Source: Plantibacter sp. Leaf314
GTDB lineage: Bacteria; Actinomycetota; Actinomycetes; Actinomycetales; Microbacteriaceae
DNA length: 64,000 nt
Direction of reading: 5' to 3'
Assembly (NCBI RefSeq): GCF_001423185.1
Contig: NZ_LMOB01000002.1
Span: 1-64,000, forward strand
In this document: piece by piece, positions 21,597-30,096 of the stretch
Layout: each line of letters opens with the position of its first letter
Numbering within the stretch: position 1 is the stretch's first letter
Notes under the pieces: model-generated
What the model was told of the DNA's origin: nothing
Seen by the model: the letters and a program-made list of their open reading frames with translations, nothing else
Database searches by the model: none
Position numbers and translations under genes: made by a program

Positions 21597-22240
21597 CGCG
21601 CGATCCTCCACTTCTTCTCGAAGGCCCGTTGGGCGAGGGACAGGAGCGACACGAGGGCGACGAAGATGAGCGCCACCCACAGCAGTCCGATGAGGAGCGG
21701 TTCACCGCGTTCGGACAGGTTCGCACGGATGGCACCGGCTTCGGCGACGGAGAAGCCCGCTGCGACGGTGGTGTTCTTCAGCAGGGCGATCAACACGCTG
21801 AACAGCGGCGGGAGCACCGCACGGAACGCCTGCGGGAGGATGACGAGTGTCATGGTCTGCCCGAACGGCAGGCCGATCGCACGAGCGGCCTCGGCCTGGC
21901 CGATCGGCACCGTGTTGACGCCCGATCGCAGGACCTCGGCGACGTAGGTCGCGGTGTAGAGGCTCAGTCCGATGATCGCGAGCGTGGTGTAGCTCACTTC
22001 CGGAAGCCCGAGTTTGGGGTAGCCGAAGGCGAAGAAGAAGAGGATGAGGGTGAGCGGGGTGTTGCGCACCGTGTTGACGTAGACGGTGCCGAACAGGCGC
22101 ATGGCGGGCACCGGCGAGACCCGCATCGCACCGACGATGGTGCCGAGCACGAGCGCGAAGAACCCCGACACCACGAACAACAGCAGGGTGTTGCGGAAGC
22201 CGGTGACGAAGAGGTCGAGATTGTCGAGCAGGACGTTCAT
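21593..22240 (-). CDS. Amino-acid ABC transporter permease (GluC-type)
   Basis: 215 aa with about five membrane helices and the EAA loop GQAEAARAIGLPFGQTMTLV facing the ATPase. ATG at 22240 with GAAAGG upstream; upstream in-frame sequence is intergenic and hydrophilic, so the longer start is rejected. A strong hairpin (22315-22334) lies between this gene and the binding-protein gene upstream, a common device for making more binding protein than permease. Pairs with the overlapping GluD-type permease. Confidence 0.88.
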   Translation of the reverse strand: MNVLLDNLDLFVTGFRNTLLLFVVSGFFALVLGTIVGAMRVSPVPAMRLFGTVYVNTVRNTPLTLILFFFAFGYPKLGLPEVSYTTLAIIGLSLYTATYVAEVLRSGVNTVPIGQAEAARAIGLPFGQTMTLVILPQAFRAVLPPLFSVLIALLKNTTVAAGFSVAEAGAIRANLSERGEPLLIGLLWVALIFVALVSLLSLAQRAFEKKWRIAR

Positions 22241-22314
22241 GTCGCGCACGCCTTTCGGGAGGGGGACGCCCGTGGCGGGCGCCTGGGCGGAGTCGACGGG
22301 ACAGCTCCCCCGGA

Positions 22315-22334
22315 CGGCCACTGGTGCGTGGCCG
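22315..22334 (-). terminator. Intra-operon hairpin after the binding-protein gene
   Basis: CGGCCAC (22315-22321) and GTGGCCG (22328-22334) form a perfect 7-bp stem with a 6-nt loop, 13 nt past the binding-protein stop. Without a T tract it probably stabilises or attenuates rather than ends the transcript. Confidence 0.5.
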
Positions 22335-22347
22335 CCCGGGGCGCTGC

Positions 22348-23244
22348 TTAGTAGTCGTCGACCGCCGGCTGGGTCACCTTGGTGCCCGAGGCGCCGAGGG
22401 TGGCATCGTAGATCTTGGTCCAGGTGTCGCCGCCATCGGTGAACATCGTGTTGATGAAGTGGCGGAGCGCGTCGTCACCCTTCGGGAGACCGATGCCGTA
22501 GAGCTCGGTGCTGAACGGTTCGCCGACGACCTTGAGGGTGTCGGGGAACTGCGCCGCGTATCCGATGAGGATGGCCTGGTCGGTCGTGACCGCGTCGACC
22601 TTGCCGTCGTTCAGCGCCTCGACACACTGCGAGTAGGTGTCGAACTCCTCCGTCTTGGTGTCGGGGAAGTTGTCCTTGATGTTCTGGATGGGCGTGGAAC
22701 CGGTCGCCGAGCAGACGGTCTTGCCTGCGAGGTCGTCCTCGCCCTTGATGTCGTCGTTGTCAGCGGCGACGAGCAGGCCCTGGCCGGTCTCGAAGTACGG
22801 GCCGGCGAAGTCGATCTGCTCCTTGCGCTTGTCGGTGATCGAGTAGGTCCCGACGTAGTAGTCGATGTCGCCGTTCACGATCGCGGACTCGCGGTTCGCG
22901 CTCGGGATCGCCTTGAACTCGATCTTGTCGGCGTCGAAGCCGAGCGATGCGGCGATCCATGTCGCCATCTCGACGTCGAAGCCGGAGCGTTCGCCGGTGG
23001 CCGCGTCGAGGTACCCGAGACCGGGCTGGTCCTCCTTCACGCCGATGCGGACCTTGTCGGCCTTCACCATCGCGTCGTAGGTGGGGCTGCCTTCGAGCTG
23101 GACGTCGGAGGCGACCTCGAAGAGGGCGCCGCCGTCGGACGCGCCGTCGGTCGATCCGGTGCCGGCGTCGCCGCCGCTGCACCCGCTGAGCGCGAGCGCT
23201 GCTGCAGCGACTCCCGCGGTGATGAACATGAGCCTCTTGCGCAT
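22348..23244 (-). CDS. Amino-acid ABC transporter substrate-binding lipoprotein (GluB-type)
   Basis: 298 aa. Signal peptide with lipobox LSGC, lipid-modified Cys22, then a short Gly/Ser/Ala linker and a type II periplasmic-binding fold (SBP_bac_3). Motifs VRIGVKEDQPGLGY, GFDVEMATWIAASLG and NRESAIVNGDIDYYVGTYSIT are typical of glutamate/aspartate/glutamine binders. ATG with AAGGAAGG at good spacing. Sits between the ATPase and the permeases in gluABCD order. Substrate inferred from order and motifs only. Confidence 0.9.
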   Translation of the reverse strand: MRKRLMFITAGVAAAALALSGCSGGDAGTGSTDGASDGGALFEVASDVQLEGSPTYDAMVKADKVRIGVKEDQPGLGYLDAATGERSGFDVEMATWIAASLGFDADKIEFKAIPSANRESAIVNGDIDYYVGTYSITDKRKEQIDFAGPYFETGQGLLVAADNDDIKGEDDLAGKTVCSATGSTPIQNIKDNFPDTKTEEFDTYSQCVEALNDGKVDAVTTDQAILIGYAAQFPDTLKVVGEPFSTELYGIGLPKGDDALRHFINTMFTDGGDTWTKIYDATLGASGTKVTQPAVDDY

Positions 23245-23335
23245 GTTGTCCTTCCTTCCTTGGTGCCCGGGACGGGCCGATCGGTTGGTCAGTTCCGGGT
23301 CGCCGCGCGGGGAGCGCGATCCGGAGTCGGATGGG

Positions 23336-24184
23336 TCAGAGGGTGAGGAGCTTCGACAGGAAGTCCTTCGCGCGATCCGACTGCGGGTTCGTGAAGAACG
23401 ACTCCGGGTCGGTGTCCTCGAGGATCTCCCCGTCGGCCATGAAGACCACACGGTCGGCGGCCTTCCTGGCGAAGCCCATCTCGTGGGTGACGACGATCAT
23501 CGTCATGCCTTCGCTCGCGAGCTGCACCATGACGTCGAGCACCTCGTTGATCATCTCGGGGTCGAGCGCCGAGGTGGGCTCGTCGAAGAGCATGACCTTG
23601 GGCTTCATGGCGAGGGCTCGGGCGATGGCGACGCGCTGCTGCTGTCCGCCGGACAACTGCGCGGGCAGCTTGTCGGCCTGCACGCCGATACCGACGCGTT
23701 CGAGGAGCACCTTGGCCGCGTCGTCGGCGTCACGCTTCTTCTGCTTGCGCACCTTGATCGGTCCGAGCGTGACGTTCTCGCGGATGGTCTTGTGCGCGAA
23801 CAGGTTGAAGGACTGGAAGACCATGCCGACGTCGGCCCGGAGCTCGGCGAGTTGCTTGCCCTCCTCGGGGAGGCGCTTGCCGTCGATCCGGATCTCCCCC
23901 GAGGTGATCGTCTCGAGTCGGTTGATGGTGCGGCACAGGGTCGACTTGCCGGAACCGGACGGTCCGATCACGACGACGACCTCACCCTTGTTGACGGTGA
24001 GGTTGATGCGCTTCAGGGCGTGGAAGTCGCCGTAGTGCTTCTCGACGTCCTCCATGACAACGAGCGGCTCGCCCCTGCCCGCCTGAATGGGATTACTGGT
24101 GGTCTCGTATGCTCCTGCGGCTCCGTGCGCTGACGCGGCTTCGGGTTCCGTCGGGCCGGAGTTCGGGGACGCTGTTGGCTCCAT
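23336..24184 (-). CDS. Amino-acid ABC transporter ATP-binding protein (GluA-type)
   Basis: 282 aa. Walker [10 protein letters not shown] (74-82), Q-loop FQSFNLF, signature LSGGQQQR (178-185), Walker B MLFDEP (198-203) and the H-loop THEMGFA. Compared with the usual 240-residue ATPase there is an N-terminal extension of about 40 residues rich in Ala, Ser, Glu and Pro. ATG at 24184 is chosen because -10 TAGTTT (24192-24197) lies 7 nt upstream; a TTG three codons earlier is weaker. GTAACC half-sites around the promoter suggest nitrogen regulation. Confidence 0.93.
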   Translation of the reverse strand: MEPTASPNSGPTEPEAASAHGAAGAYETTSNPIQAGRGEPLVVMEDVEKHYGDFHALKRINLTVNKGEVVVVIGPSGSGKSTLCRTINRLETITSGEIRIDGKRLPEEGKQLAELRADVGMVFQSFNLFAHKTIRENVTLGPIKVRKQKKRDADDAAKVLLERVGIGVQADKLPAQLSGGQQQRVAIARALAMKPKVMLFDEPTSALDPEMINEVLDVMVQLASEGMTMIVVTHEMGFARKAADRVVFMADGEILEDTDPESFFTNPQSDRAKDFLSKLLTL

Positions 24185-24253
24185 GTAACCCAAACTAGGT
24201 GACCGTGTGTTTCGTGCGCATGACGGAAGCGCTACGGTTACCGTTTCGTAACC
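24185..24253 (-). promoter_or_regulatory. gluABCD-type promoter with GlnR-like sites
   Basis: Leaderless -10 TAGTTT at 24192-24197. An inverted pair GGTTAC (24236-24241) and GTAACC (24248-24253), six bases apart, lies about 52-69 bp upstream of the start codon, and a third GTAACC (24185-24190) touches it. The pair fits the AC-n9-AC / GTnAC-n6-GnAAC pattern described for the actinobacterial nitrogen regulator GlnR. Confidence 0.45.
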
Positions 24254-24276
24254 TCGACGGCCGACGCCTCAGGCGC

Positions 24277-25077
24277 TCAGGCGTGCTGCGCGAACGCGCT
24301 CTCGAAGACGCACACCGATGCTGCCGTGGCCAGGTTCATGCTCTCCGCGCGGCCGTAGATCGGTACCGTAACCGCACGGTCGACCAGCGCCAGATGCTCG
24401 TCGGTGAGTCCTCTGGCCTCGTTGCCGAAGACCCAGGCGGTGGGCTGTGCGAGCACGCCCTCGGACCGCGCCACCAGCAGGTCCTCACCCTTGATGTCCG
24501 CCGCGAGCGTCTGCAGACCCGCGGCACGGGCCCGTTCCAGCACGGCGGGCAACTCGACACCGACGGCGACGGGCAGGTGGAACAGCGAACCGGTCGTGGA
24601 CCGCACGACCTTGGGGTTGTACAGGTCGACGGTCCGTCCGCTGAGGACGACCGCGTCGGCTCCGGCGGCGTCGGCCGCGCGGATGATCGTCCCGAGGTTG
24701 CCCGGGTCGCGGACCTCCTCCAGGATGACGACGAGCTGCGGCTGCCCGGCGAAGATGTCCTTGATGGAGGTCGGGAACTGCTGCGCGACCGCAATGAAGC
24801 CCTGCGGCGTGACGGTGTCCGCCATCGACTCGAGGACCTGCTCCGTGACGAACTCGATCTCGAGGCCGGCGGCGGACGCGGCGGCGGCGATCTCGGTGTA
24901 CCGCTCGAGCGCCGTCGGCGTGGCGTACAGCTCGAGGATCAGGTCGGGCCGGAATTGCAGGGCCTCAGACACCGCCTGTGGTCCTTCGAGGAGGAACAGG
25001 CCGGTCTCCTGTCTCGCCGGACGCTTGGCGAGCTTGGCGACGGATCGGACGCGCGGGGACCGCGGATTGTCAAGCAC
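24277..25077 (-). CDS. TrmH/SpoU-family RNA 2'-O-methyltransferase
   Basis: 266 aa. N-terminal substrate-binding domain (about 1-95) and C-terminal SPOUT domain with the three motifs: motif 1 EEVRDPGNLGTIIRAADAAG, motif 2 WVFGNEARGLT and motif 3 IPIYGRAESMNLATAASV, forming the trefoil knot that binds S-adenosylmethionine. Members methylate 2'-O of rRNA or tRNA nucleotides; which one is not deducible. GTG start at 25077 with -10 TAGGAT (25084-25089) 6 nt upstream, a leaderless gene. Confidence 0.9.
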   Translation of the reverse strand: MLDNPRSPRVRSVAKLAKRPARQETGLFLLEGPQAVSEALQFRPDLILELYATPTALERYTEIAAAASAAGLEIEFVTEQVLESMADTVTPQGFIAVAQQFPTSIKDIFAGQPQLVVILEEVRDPGNLGTIIRAADAAGADAVVLSGRTVDLYNPKVVRSTTGSLFHLPVAVGVELPAVLERARAAGLQTLAADIKGEDLLVARSEGVLAQPTAWVFGNEARGLTDEHLALVDRAVTVPIYGRAESMNLATAASVCVFESAFAQHA

Positions 25078-25112
25078 GCACCCATCCTAGGGCGCGGGCT
25101 CCGGACAGACGA

Positions 25113-25144
25113 AACGGCCCGATCCCCTGAGGGATCGGGCCGTT
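25113..25144. terminator. Terminator of infC-rpmI-rplT
   Basis: A perfect 14-bp stem from AACGGCCCGATCCC (25113-25126) and its complement (25131-25144) with a 4-nt loop, 35 nt past the rplT stop. On the minus strand it is followed by TTTCGTC. It is the strongest hairpin in the window along with that after lexA. Confidence 0.85.
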
Positions 25145-25178
25145 CGAACACGTCCGAGGACGAGCGCAGGGCTTCCGA

Positions 25179-25565
25179 CTAGGCGGAGACCTTCGGCGCC
25201 GAGGTGTCGGCGGGCAGCGCGGCCTTGGCCGAGGCGACGAGCGCCGCGAACGTGGCGGGCTCGTGCACGGCGAGCTCGGCGAGCATGCGACGGTCGACCT
25301 CGATACCGGCGAGGCCGAGACCCTGGATGAAGCGGTTGTACGTCATGCCGTTGGCGCGCGACGCGGCGTTGATGCGCTGGATCCAGAGGCGACGGAAGTC
25401 ACCCTTGCGCGCACGACGGTCACGGTACGAGTAGACGAGGGAGTGAGTGACCTGCTCCTTGGCCTTGCGGTACAGACGCGAACGCTGACCGCGGTAACCG
25501 GCGGCGCGCTCGAGGATGACGCGACGCTTCTTGTGAGCGTTGACCGCCCTTTTGACTCTTGCCAT
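25179..25565 (-). CDS. rplT: 50S ribosomal protein L20
   Basis: 128 aa. Binds 23S rRNA early in large-subunit assembly. The L20 signature runs RQNYRxRR-like early ([19 protein letters not shown]) and [35 protein letters not shown]. Highly basic N-terminal half. The C-terminal Ala-rich tail extends the usual 115-120 residues a little. Last gene of infC-rpmI-rplT, followed by a strong terminator. Confidence 0.97.
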   Translation of the reverse strand: MARVKRAVNAHKKRRVILERAAGYRGQRSRLYRKAKEQVTHSLVYSYRDRRARKGDFRRLWIQRINAASRANGMTYNRFIQGLGLAGIEVDRRMLAELAVHEPATFAALVASAKAALPADTSAPKVSA

Positions 25566-25592
25566 GTTCCTAGTTCCTTACGGGTAAACGGT

Positions 25593-25787
25593 CTAGCGAC
25601 CGAGCAGCTTCTTCATGACCTTGGCGTCGGCGGGCGCCAGCACCTGGTCCTGGTTCAGGCGACGGGTGCGACGGCTGGACTTGCTCTCCAGGTTGTGTCG
25701 CATACCGGCCTGCTGCTTCATCAGCTTGCCGCTTCCGGTGACCTTGAATCGCTTCTTGGCCCCGGAGTGGGTCTTCTGCTTCGGCAT
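25593..25787 (-). CDS. rpmI: 50S ribosomal protein L35
   Basis: 64 aa, standard length. [20 protein letters not shown] is the family hallmark start, followed by a Lys/Arg-rich body ending [10 protein letters not shown] late-assembling protein of the large subunit. Located 15 nt after infC and 27 nt before rplT in one transcript. Confidence 0.97.
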   Translation of the reverse strand: MPKQKTHSGAKKRFKVTGSGKLMKQQAGMRHNLESKSSRRTRRLNQDQVLAPADAKVMKKLLGR

Positions 25788-25802
25788 GGGATTCCTCGTT
25801 TC

Positions 25803-26429
<627 letters not shown>

Positions 26430-26675
26430 GCGGAGCTCCTCTGACTGGGTGGGATGCCACACGGCAGGTCCGATACCTGCGACGCGACGAATTCGGTTCA
26501 CCACACACCCGTACCCCCGAACGGTGTCCGTGAACACCGTGCCGGAAGGCACCACGCCCTTGCTACCCGAAGCCGTGAAGCGTCGGGCGGAGCGTGACAA
26601 CCCGGTAACCTAATGAAGCGGTCAAGCGCGGGTGGGAGAATCTCCTCTTTCGTACCGAGACATGTCTCGGAGCAC
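26430..26675 (-). promoter_or_regulatory. Structured leader of infC operon
   Basis: A candidate promoter has -10 TAGACT (26682-26687) and -35 TGTTGT (26705-26710, 17-bp spacer), implying a leader of about 245 nt. It contains hairpins GCAGGT/ACCTGC (26464-26480), ACGGTGT/ACACCGT (26521-26540) and a 16-base palindrome (26655-26670). A leader of this length before IF-3/L35/L20 suggests feedback by one of the products. Confidence 0.4.
26655..26670. repeat. Perfect 16-base palindrome between infC and DUF1844 genes
   Basis: CCGAGACATGTCTCGG is fully self-complementary with no spacer. It lies 31 bp before the DUF1844 start (plus) and at the far end of the infC leader (minus), so it may be a protein operator or an RNA hairpin. 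Confidence 0.5.
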
Positions 26676-26700
26676 CGCACGAGTCTAACAGAGGATCCAC

Positions 26701-27072
26701 GTGAACAACACCACCAGCCCCTACGACCACGACGACGAGTCGGGAGGAGCCGACCAGGCCACCCGCGACATCGCGGACGTCCCCGCCGTCGAGGTCATCA
26801 CCACCGCCGCCGTGCACCTCATGAGCGCCGCAGCGGTCAAGTGCGGCCTCGCCGACGCCCCCGACGCCCAGACCGACCTCGACGAGGCTCGGAAGCTCAT
26901 CAACGCCCTCGCCGGCCTCATCACCGCGGGAGCGCCGGAGATCAGCGACATGCACGCCCGTTCGCTGCGCGACGGCCTGCGTTCGCTGCAGCTCGCCTTC
27001 CGGGAGGCCTCGACCATCCAGGACCCCATCGGCAAGGGGCCCGGCGAGAAGTGGACCGGCCCGGTCACCTGA
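26701..27072 (+). CDS. DUF1844 family protein
   Basis: 123 aa. The DUF1844 core (about 30-105: VITTAAVHLMSAAAVKCGLADA, then DEARKLINALAGLI) is present, a small mostly helical domain of unknown function found in actinobacteria next to infC. Short acidic N-terminus and hydrophilic C-terminus. GTG start with AGAGG 7 nt upstream. Divergent from infC, with a 16-base palindrome between them. Confidence 0.85.
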   Translation: MNNTTSPYDHDDESGGADQATRDIADVPAVEVITTAAVHLMSAAAVKCGLADAPDAQTDLDEARKLINALAGLITAGAPEISDMHARSLRDGLRSLQLAFREASTIQDPIGKGPGEKWTGPVT

Positions 27073-27084
27073 TCCGGTTCCCGC

Positions 27085-27111
27085 CTCGCCGGCCGGAGGA
27101 CGGTCGGCGAG
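27085..27111. terminator. Terminator between convergent DUF1844 and sseB genes
   Basis: CTCGCCGGCC (27085-27094) pairs with GGTCGGCGAG (27102-27111), 10 bp with one G-U pair and a 7-nt loop, in the 47-bp gap between two convergent stops. Confidence 0.6.
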
Positions 27112-27119
27112 CAGGACGG

Positions 27120-27929
27120 TCAGTCTGCGGGACGGAGTGAGACGGCGAGTGAATCCACCCGGGTGGCGATCGTCTCGTCGGCCGCCCACCGCTGGGCGAG
27201 ACGGGCGAGCACCGCGTCGAGTTCCTGCTGGGTCAGGCCCTGTAGCAGTCCGAGTTCGACCACGAGCTCGGATCCGGCCAGCTTCGCGTCGGGATCTCCG
27301 GCACGCAGCCGCACGGTCACGACCGCGAGTTCCGGTTCGATCGACCGCTCGAACGCCTGCCGCACCGCGGCATCGCTGAAGCTGGGCGTCCACGGCTGTG
27401 ACTGCGCGATCGCCCAGAGCGCCGGCCGACGGATGGCGAACTCCGTCGTCGACGTCGGATCGAGCACCACGACGTCGGTCTGCTCACTGGCCGCGGCCAG
27501 CGCGACCCGGACGCCATCGGCGGGGATCGGCCGGGCCGTGCCGTTCCAGGCTGACATGGCACCCACCGAGCTGAACACCGGGAGGACGGTCCGACCGTCA
27601 GGGCCGGTCACGGTCACGATCGACAGCTCCTGCGACTTTTCCACCAGCTGCCCCTGCTCGTTGCTCCCGGCTTCGCCGAGGTGCGCCACGAGCGGGATGA
27701 GCAGTCGTGAGTCCCGGAAGGCGTCGACGACCTCCGCCTCACCGACCTCGCCGGCGCGGAACCGCCGCAGGGACTCGATCAGGCGTTCCGGCGCGCTGCC
27801 GTCGTCGCCCGAGCTCGCGTTCTGCTGGAACCGTCGACCGGCCCAGGGCTGGCCTGCGGAATCGGCGCCACCCGGCGTCGGGTGGTGGTGACGGTCGGGC
27901 GCAGGACCGTCTTCAGCTGCCGGAGACAT
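27120..27929 (-). CDS. SseB family protein
   Basis: 269 aa. The SseB domain (about 40-180) is recognisable from [11 protein letters not shown], the variable [21 protein letters not shown] stretch and [24 protein letters not shown]-terminal region resembles the SseB C-terminal domain. Function in actinobacteria is not established. ATG at 27929 overlaps the end of hisA by 17 nt; a His/Pro-rich linker follows the start. Probably translated from the his transcript. Confidence 0.8.
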   Translation of the reverse strand: MSPAAEDGPAPDRHHHPTPGGADSAGQPWAGRRFQQNASSGDDGSAPERLIESLRRFRAGEVGEAEVVDAFRDSRLLIPLVAHLGEAGSNEQGQLVEKSQELSIVTVTGPDGRTVLPVFSSVGAMSAWNGTARPIPADGVRVALAAASEQTDVVVLDPTSTTEFAIRRPALWAIAQSQPWTPSFSDAAVRQAFERSIEPELAVVTVRLRAGDPDAKLAGSELVVELGLLQGLTQQELDAVLARLAQRWAADETIATRVDSLAVSLRPAD

Positions 27930-28659
27930 CCAGCGCCTCGGCCAGGGTGAAGGCACCGTTGTACAGCGCCTTGCCGATGATCGCCCCTTCGAGGCCGAAC
28001 GGGACGAGCTCGCGCAGGGCGATCAGGTCGTCGAGGCTCGAGATCCCGCCGGAGGCCACGACCGGACGGTCGGTGCGGTCGATCACCTGTCGGAGCAGCT
28101 CGATGTTCGGGCCCTGCATCGTCCCGTCCTTGGTCACGTCGGTCACGACGTACCTGGCGCAACCCGCCTCCTCGAGGCGGTCGAGCACGGTCCAGAGGTC
28201 GCCGGCGTCCTGCGTCCAACCACGGGCCGCGAGGGTCGTCCCCCGGACGTCGAGACCGACGGCGATCGCCTCGCCGTACTGGGCGATCACACTCGCCGCC
28301 CATTCGGGGTTCTCGAGCGCCGCGGTACCGAGGTTCACGCGCTTGACGCCCGTCTCCAGCGCCTGCTCCAGGGAGGCGTCGTCGCGGATGCCACCGGAGA
28401 GTTCGATGTTCACCCCGCGCGCCTTCGAGATCACCTTCCGGATGATCGCACGGTTGTCGCCCCGGCCGAACGCCGCGTCGAGGTCGACGAGGTGGATCCA
28501 CTCAGCGCCCTGACGGGCCCAGTCCAGAGCCGCATCGACGGGCTCCCCGTAGTTGGTCTCGGAGCCGGCCTCGCCGCGCGTCAGGCGGACGGCCTTCCCG
28601 TCCACGATGTCGATCGCCGGCAGCAGGGTGAGGCCGGCCGTCGTGTTGAACTCGTTCAT
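27913..28659 (-). CDS. hisA: Phosphoribosyl isomerase (HisA/PriA)
   Basis: 248 aa TIM-barrel enzyme converting ProFAR to PRFAR in histidine synthesis. Catalytic Asp near the start in [17 protein letters not shown] and Asp in [13 protein letters not shown], plus phosphate-binding [12 protein letters not shown] and [12 protein letters not shown]. In actinobacteria this protein is usually PriA, also serving as TrpF; that is likely but not provable here. ATG at 28659; 86 nt after hisH, with the SseB gene overlapping its end. Confidence 0.95.
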   Translation of the reverse strand: MNEFNTTAGLTLLPAIDIVDGKAVRLTRGEAGSETNYGEPVDAALDWARQGAEWIHLVDLDAAFGRGDNRAIIRKVISKARGVNIELSGGIRDDASLEQALETGVKRVNLGTAALENPEWAASVIAQYGEAIAVGLDVRGTTLAARGWTQDAGDLWTVLDRLEEAGCARYVVTDVTKDGTMQGPNIELLRQVIDRTDRPVVASGGISSLDDLIALRELVPFGLEGAIIGKALYNGAFTLAEALDVSGS

Positions 28660-28745
28660 GATCCACCGTCTCTTCGGAAGCTGCGAGCCCGTCGGGCGTC
28701 GGCGCACAGGATGCCTCGTGGCACAAACACCTGATCCTAGTCGGG

Positions 28746-29381
28746 CTACAGGGTGCCGAGCCAGTTAGACAGGAGGCGGATGCCGGCGGCGCCCGACTTC
28801 TCGGGGTGGAACTGCGTCGCCGACAGCGGACCGTTCTCGACGGCGGCCAGGAAGGGCGCCCCGTGGGTCGCCCAGGTCAGACGCGGCTCGGGGAACGGCG
28901 GCATGACCTCCAGGGTCCACGACTGAGCCGCGTAGGAGTGGACGAAGTAGAACCGCTCGTCGGCGAGGCCGTCGAAGAGGACCGAGCCGGCGTCGGGCGC
29001 GACCGTGTTCCAGCCCATGTGGGGCAGCACCGGTGCGGTGAGTTCGGTGACGGCGCCCGGCCACTCACCGAGCCCCTCGGCCTCGGAACCGCGCTCCACC
29101 CCGCGCTCGAACATGACCTGCATGCCCACGCAGATGCCGAGGACCGGTCGGCCTCCGGCGAGACGGCGGTCGATGACCTCGTCGCCGTGCGAGGAACGCA
29201 GTGCGCCGATGACCGCGTCGAAGGCGCCGACACCCGGAACGACGAGGCCGTCGGCGGCCTGGGCGGCCTTGCGGTCCCCCGTCAGGACGACGTCGGCGCC
29301 GGCGAGCTCGAGCGCCTTCACGGCGGAGTGGACGTTGCCGGAACCGTAGTCGAGGACGACCACCGAGGGGCGGGCCGTCAC
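28746..29381 (-). CDS. hisH: Imidazole glycerol phosphate synthase, glutaminase subunit
   Basis: 211 aa class I glutamine amidotransferase. The nucleophile Cys lies in [13 protein letters not shown], and the catalytic His/Glu pair in [11 protein letters not shown]. It feeds ammonia to HisF, which is not in this window. GTG start at 29381 overlaps the hisB stop (GTGA). Motifs [14 protein letters not shown] at the N-terminus are typical. Confidence 0.95.
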   Translation of the reverse strand: MTARPSVVVLDYGSGNVHSAVKALELAGADVVLTGDRKAAQAADGLVVPGVGAFDAVIGALRSSHGDEVIDRRLAGGRPVLGICVGMQVMFERGVERGSEAEGLGEWPGAVTELTAPVLPHMGWNTVAPDAGSVLFDGLADERFYFVHSYAAQSWTLEVMPPFPEPRLTWATHGAPFLAAVENGPLSATQFHPEKSGAAGIRLLSNWLGTL

Positions 29382-29986
29382 AGGGAGCCCTTCGTCGAGG
29401 GGATGCCCTGCACCAACGGGTCCAGGGCCTTCGCCTGGCGGAACGCACGCGCGAAGGCCTTGAACTCCGCCTCGGCGATGTGGTGCGGGTCGCGGCCGGC
29501 GAGCACGTTGACGTGCACCGTGAGACCGGCGTTGAAGGTGATCGCCTCGAAGACGTGGCGCACCATCGACCCGGTGAAGTGTCCGCCGATCAGGTGGAAC
29601 TCGAACCCGGCCGGCTCGCCCCCGTGGACGAGGTACGGGCGGCCTGAGATGTCGACGACAGCCTGGACGAGCGCCTCGTCGAGCGGCACGAGTGCGTCCC
29701 CGTAGCGCGAGATCCCCGACTTGTCGCCGAGCGCCTGGCGGATCGCCTGCCCGAGGGCGATGCCGACGTCCTCGACCGTGTGGTGGACGTCGATGTCGAC
29801 GTCGCCGGTCGCGCGCACGGTCAGGTCCGTCAGCGAGTGCTTCGCGAACGCCGTGAGCAGGTGGTTGTAGAACGGGACGGAGGTCTCGATGCTGCTGGTA
29901 CCGGTGCCGTCGAGGTCCAGTTCCAGCTCGATGCTGGATTCGCTCGTCGAGCGCTGGATCCGGGCCGTTCGCTGCTGCGTGGTCAT
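29378..29986 (-). CDS. hisB: Imidazoleglycerol-phosphate dehydratase
   Basis: 202 aa, monofunctional IGPD (no phosphatase domain). Metal-binding duplicates [16 protein letters not shown] and [16 protein letters not shown] are clear. Removes water from IGP. Leaderless: -10 TACACT (29994-29999) is 7 nt before the ATG. First gene of hisB-hisH-hisA-sseB; hisD is absent and hisC lies 1.9 kb away beyond sufSU. Confidence 0.96.
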   Translation of the reverse strand: MTTQQRTARIQRSTSESSIELELDLDGTGTSSIETSVPFYNHLLTAFAKHSLTDLTVRATGDVDIDVHHTVEDVGIALGQAIRQALGDKSGISRYGDALVPLDEALVQAVVDISGRPYLVHGGEPAGFEFHLIGGHFTGSMVRHVFEAITFNAGLTVHVNVLAGRDPHHIAEAEFKAFARAFRQAKALDPLVQGIPSTKGSL

Positions 29987-30096
29987 GCGTTCCAGTGTAT
30001 CGACGGTGCGAGCGAAGCACGCCGTGTGTCGGACGACGGTGGTCGTCGCGTCATCCGGGAGCGGCCGTCCGGCACGACGCCTATCGTTGAGAGGTC

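Noticed and set aside
26465-26600. GTG starts for infC upstream of the ATC
   Set aside because: They add residues with no IF-3 similarity and lack a Shine-Dalgarno, while the ATC has an ideal one.
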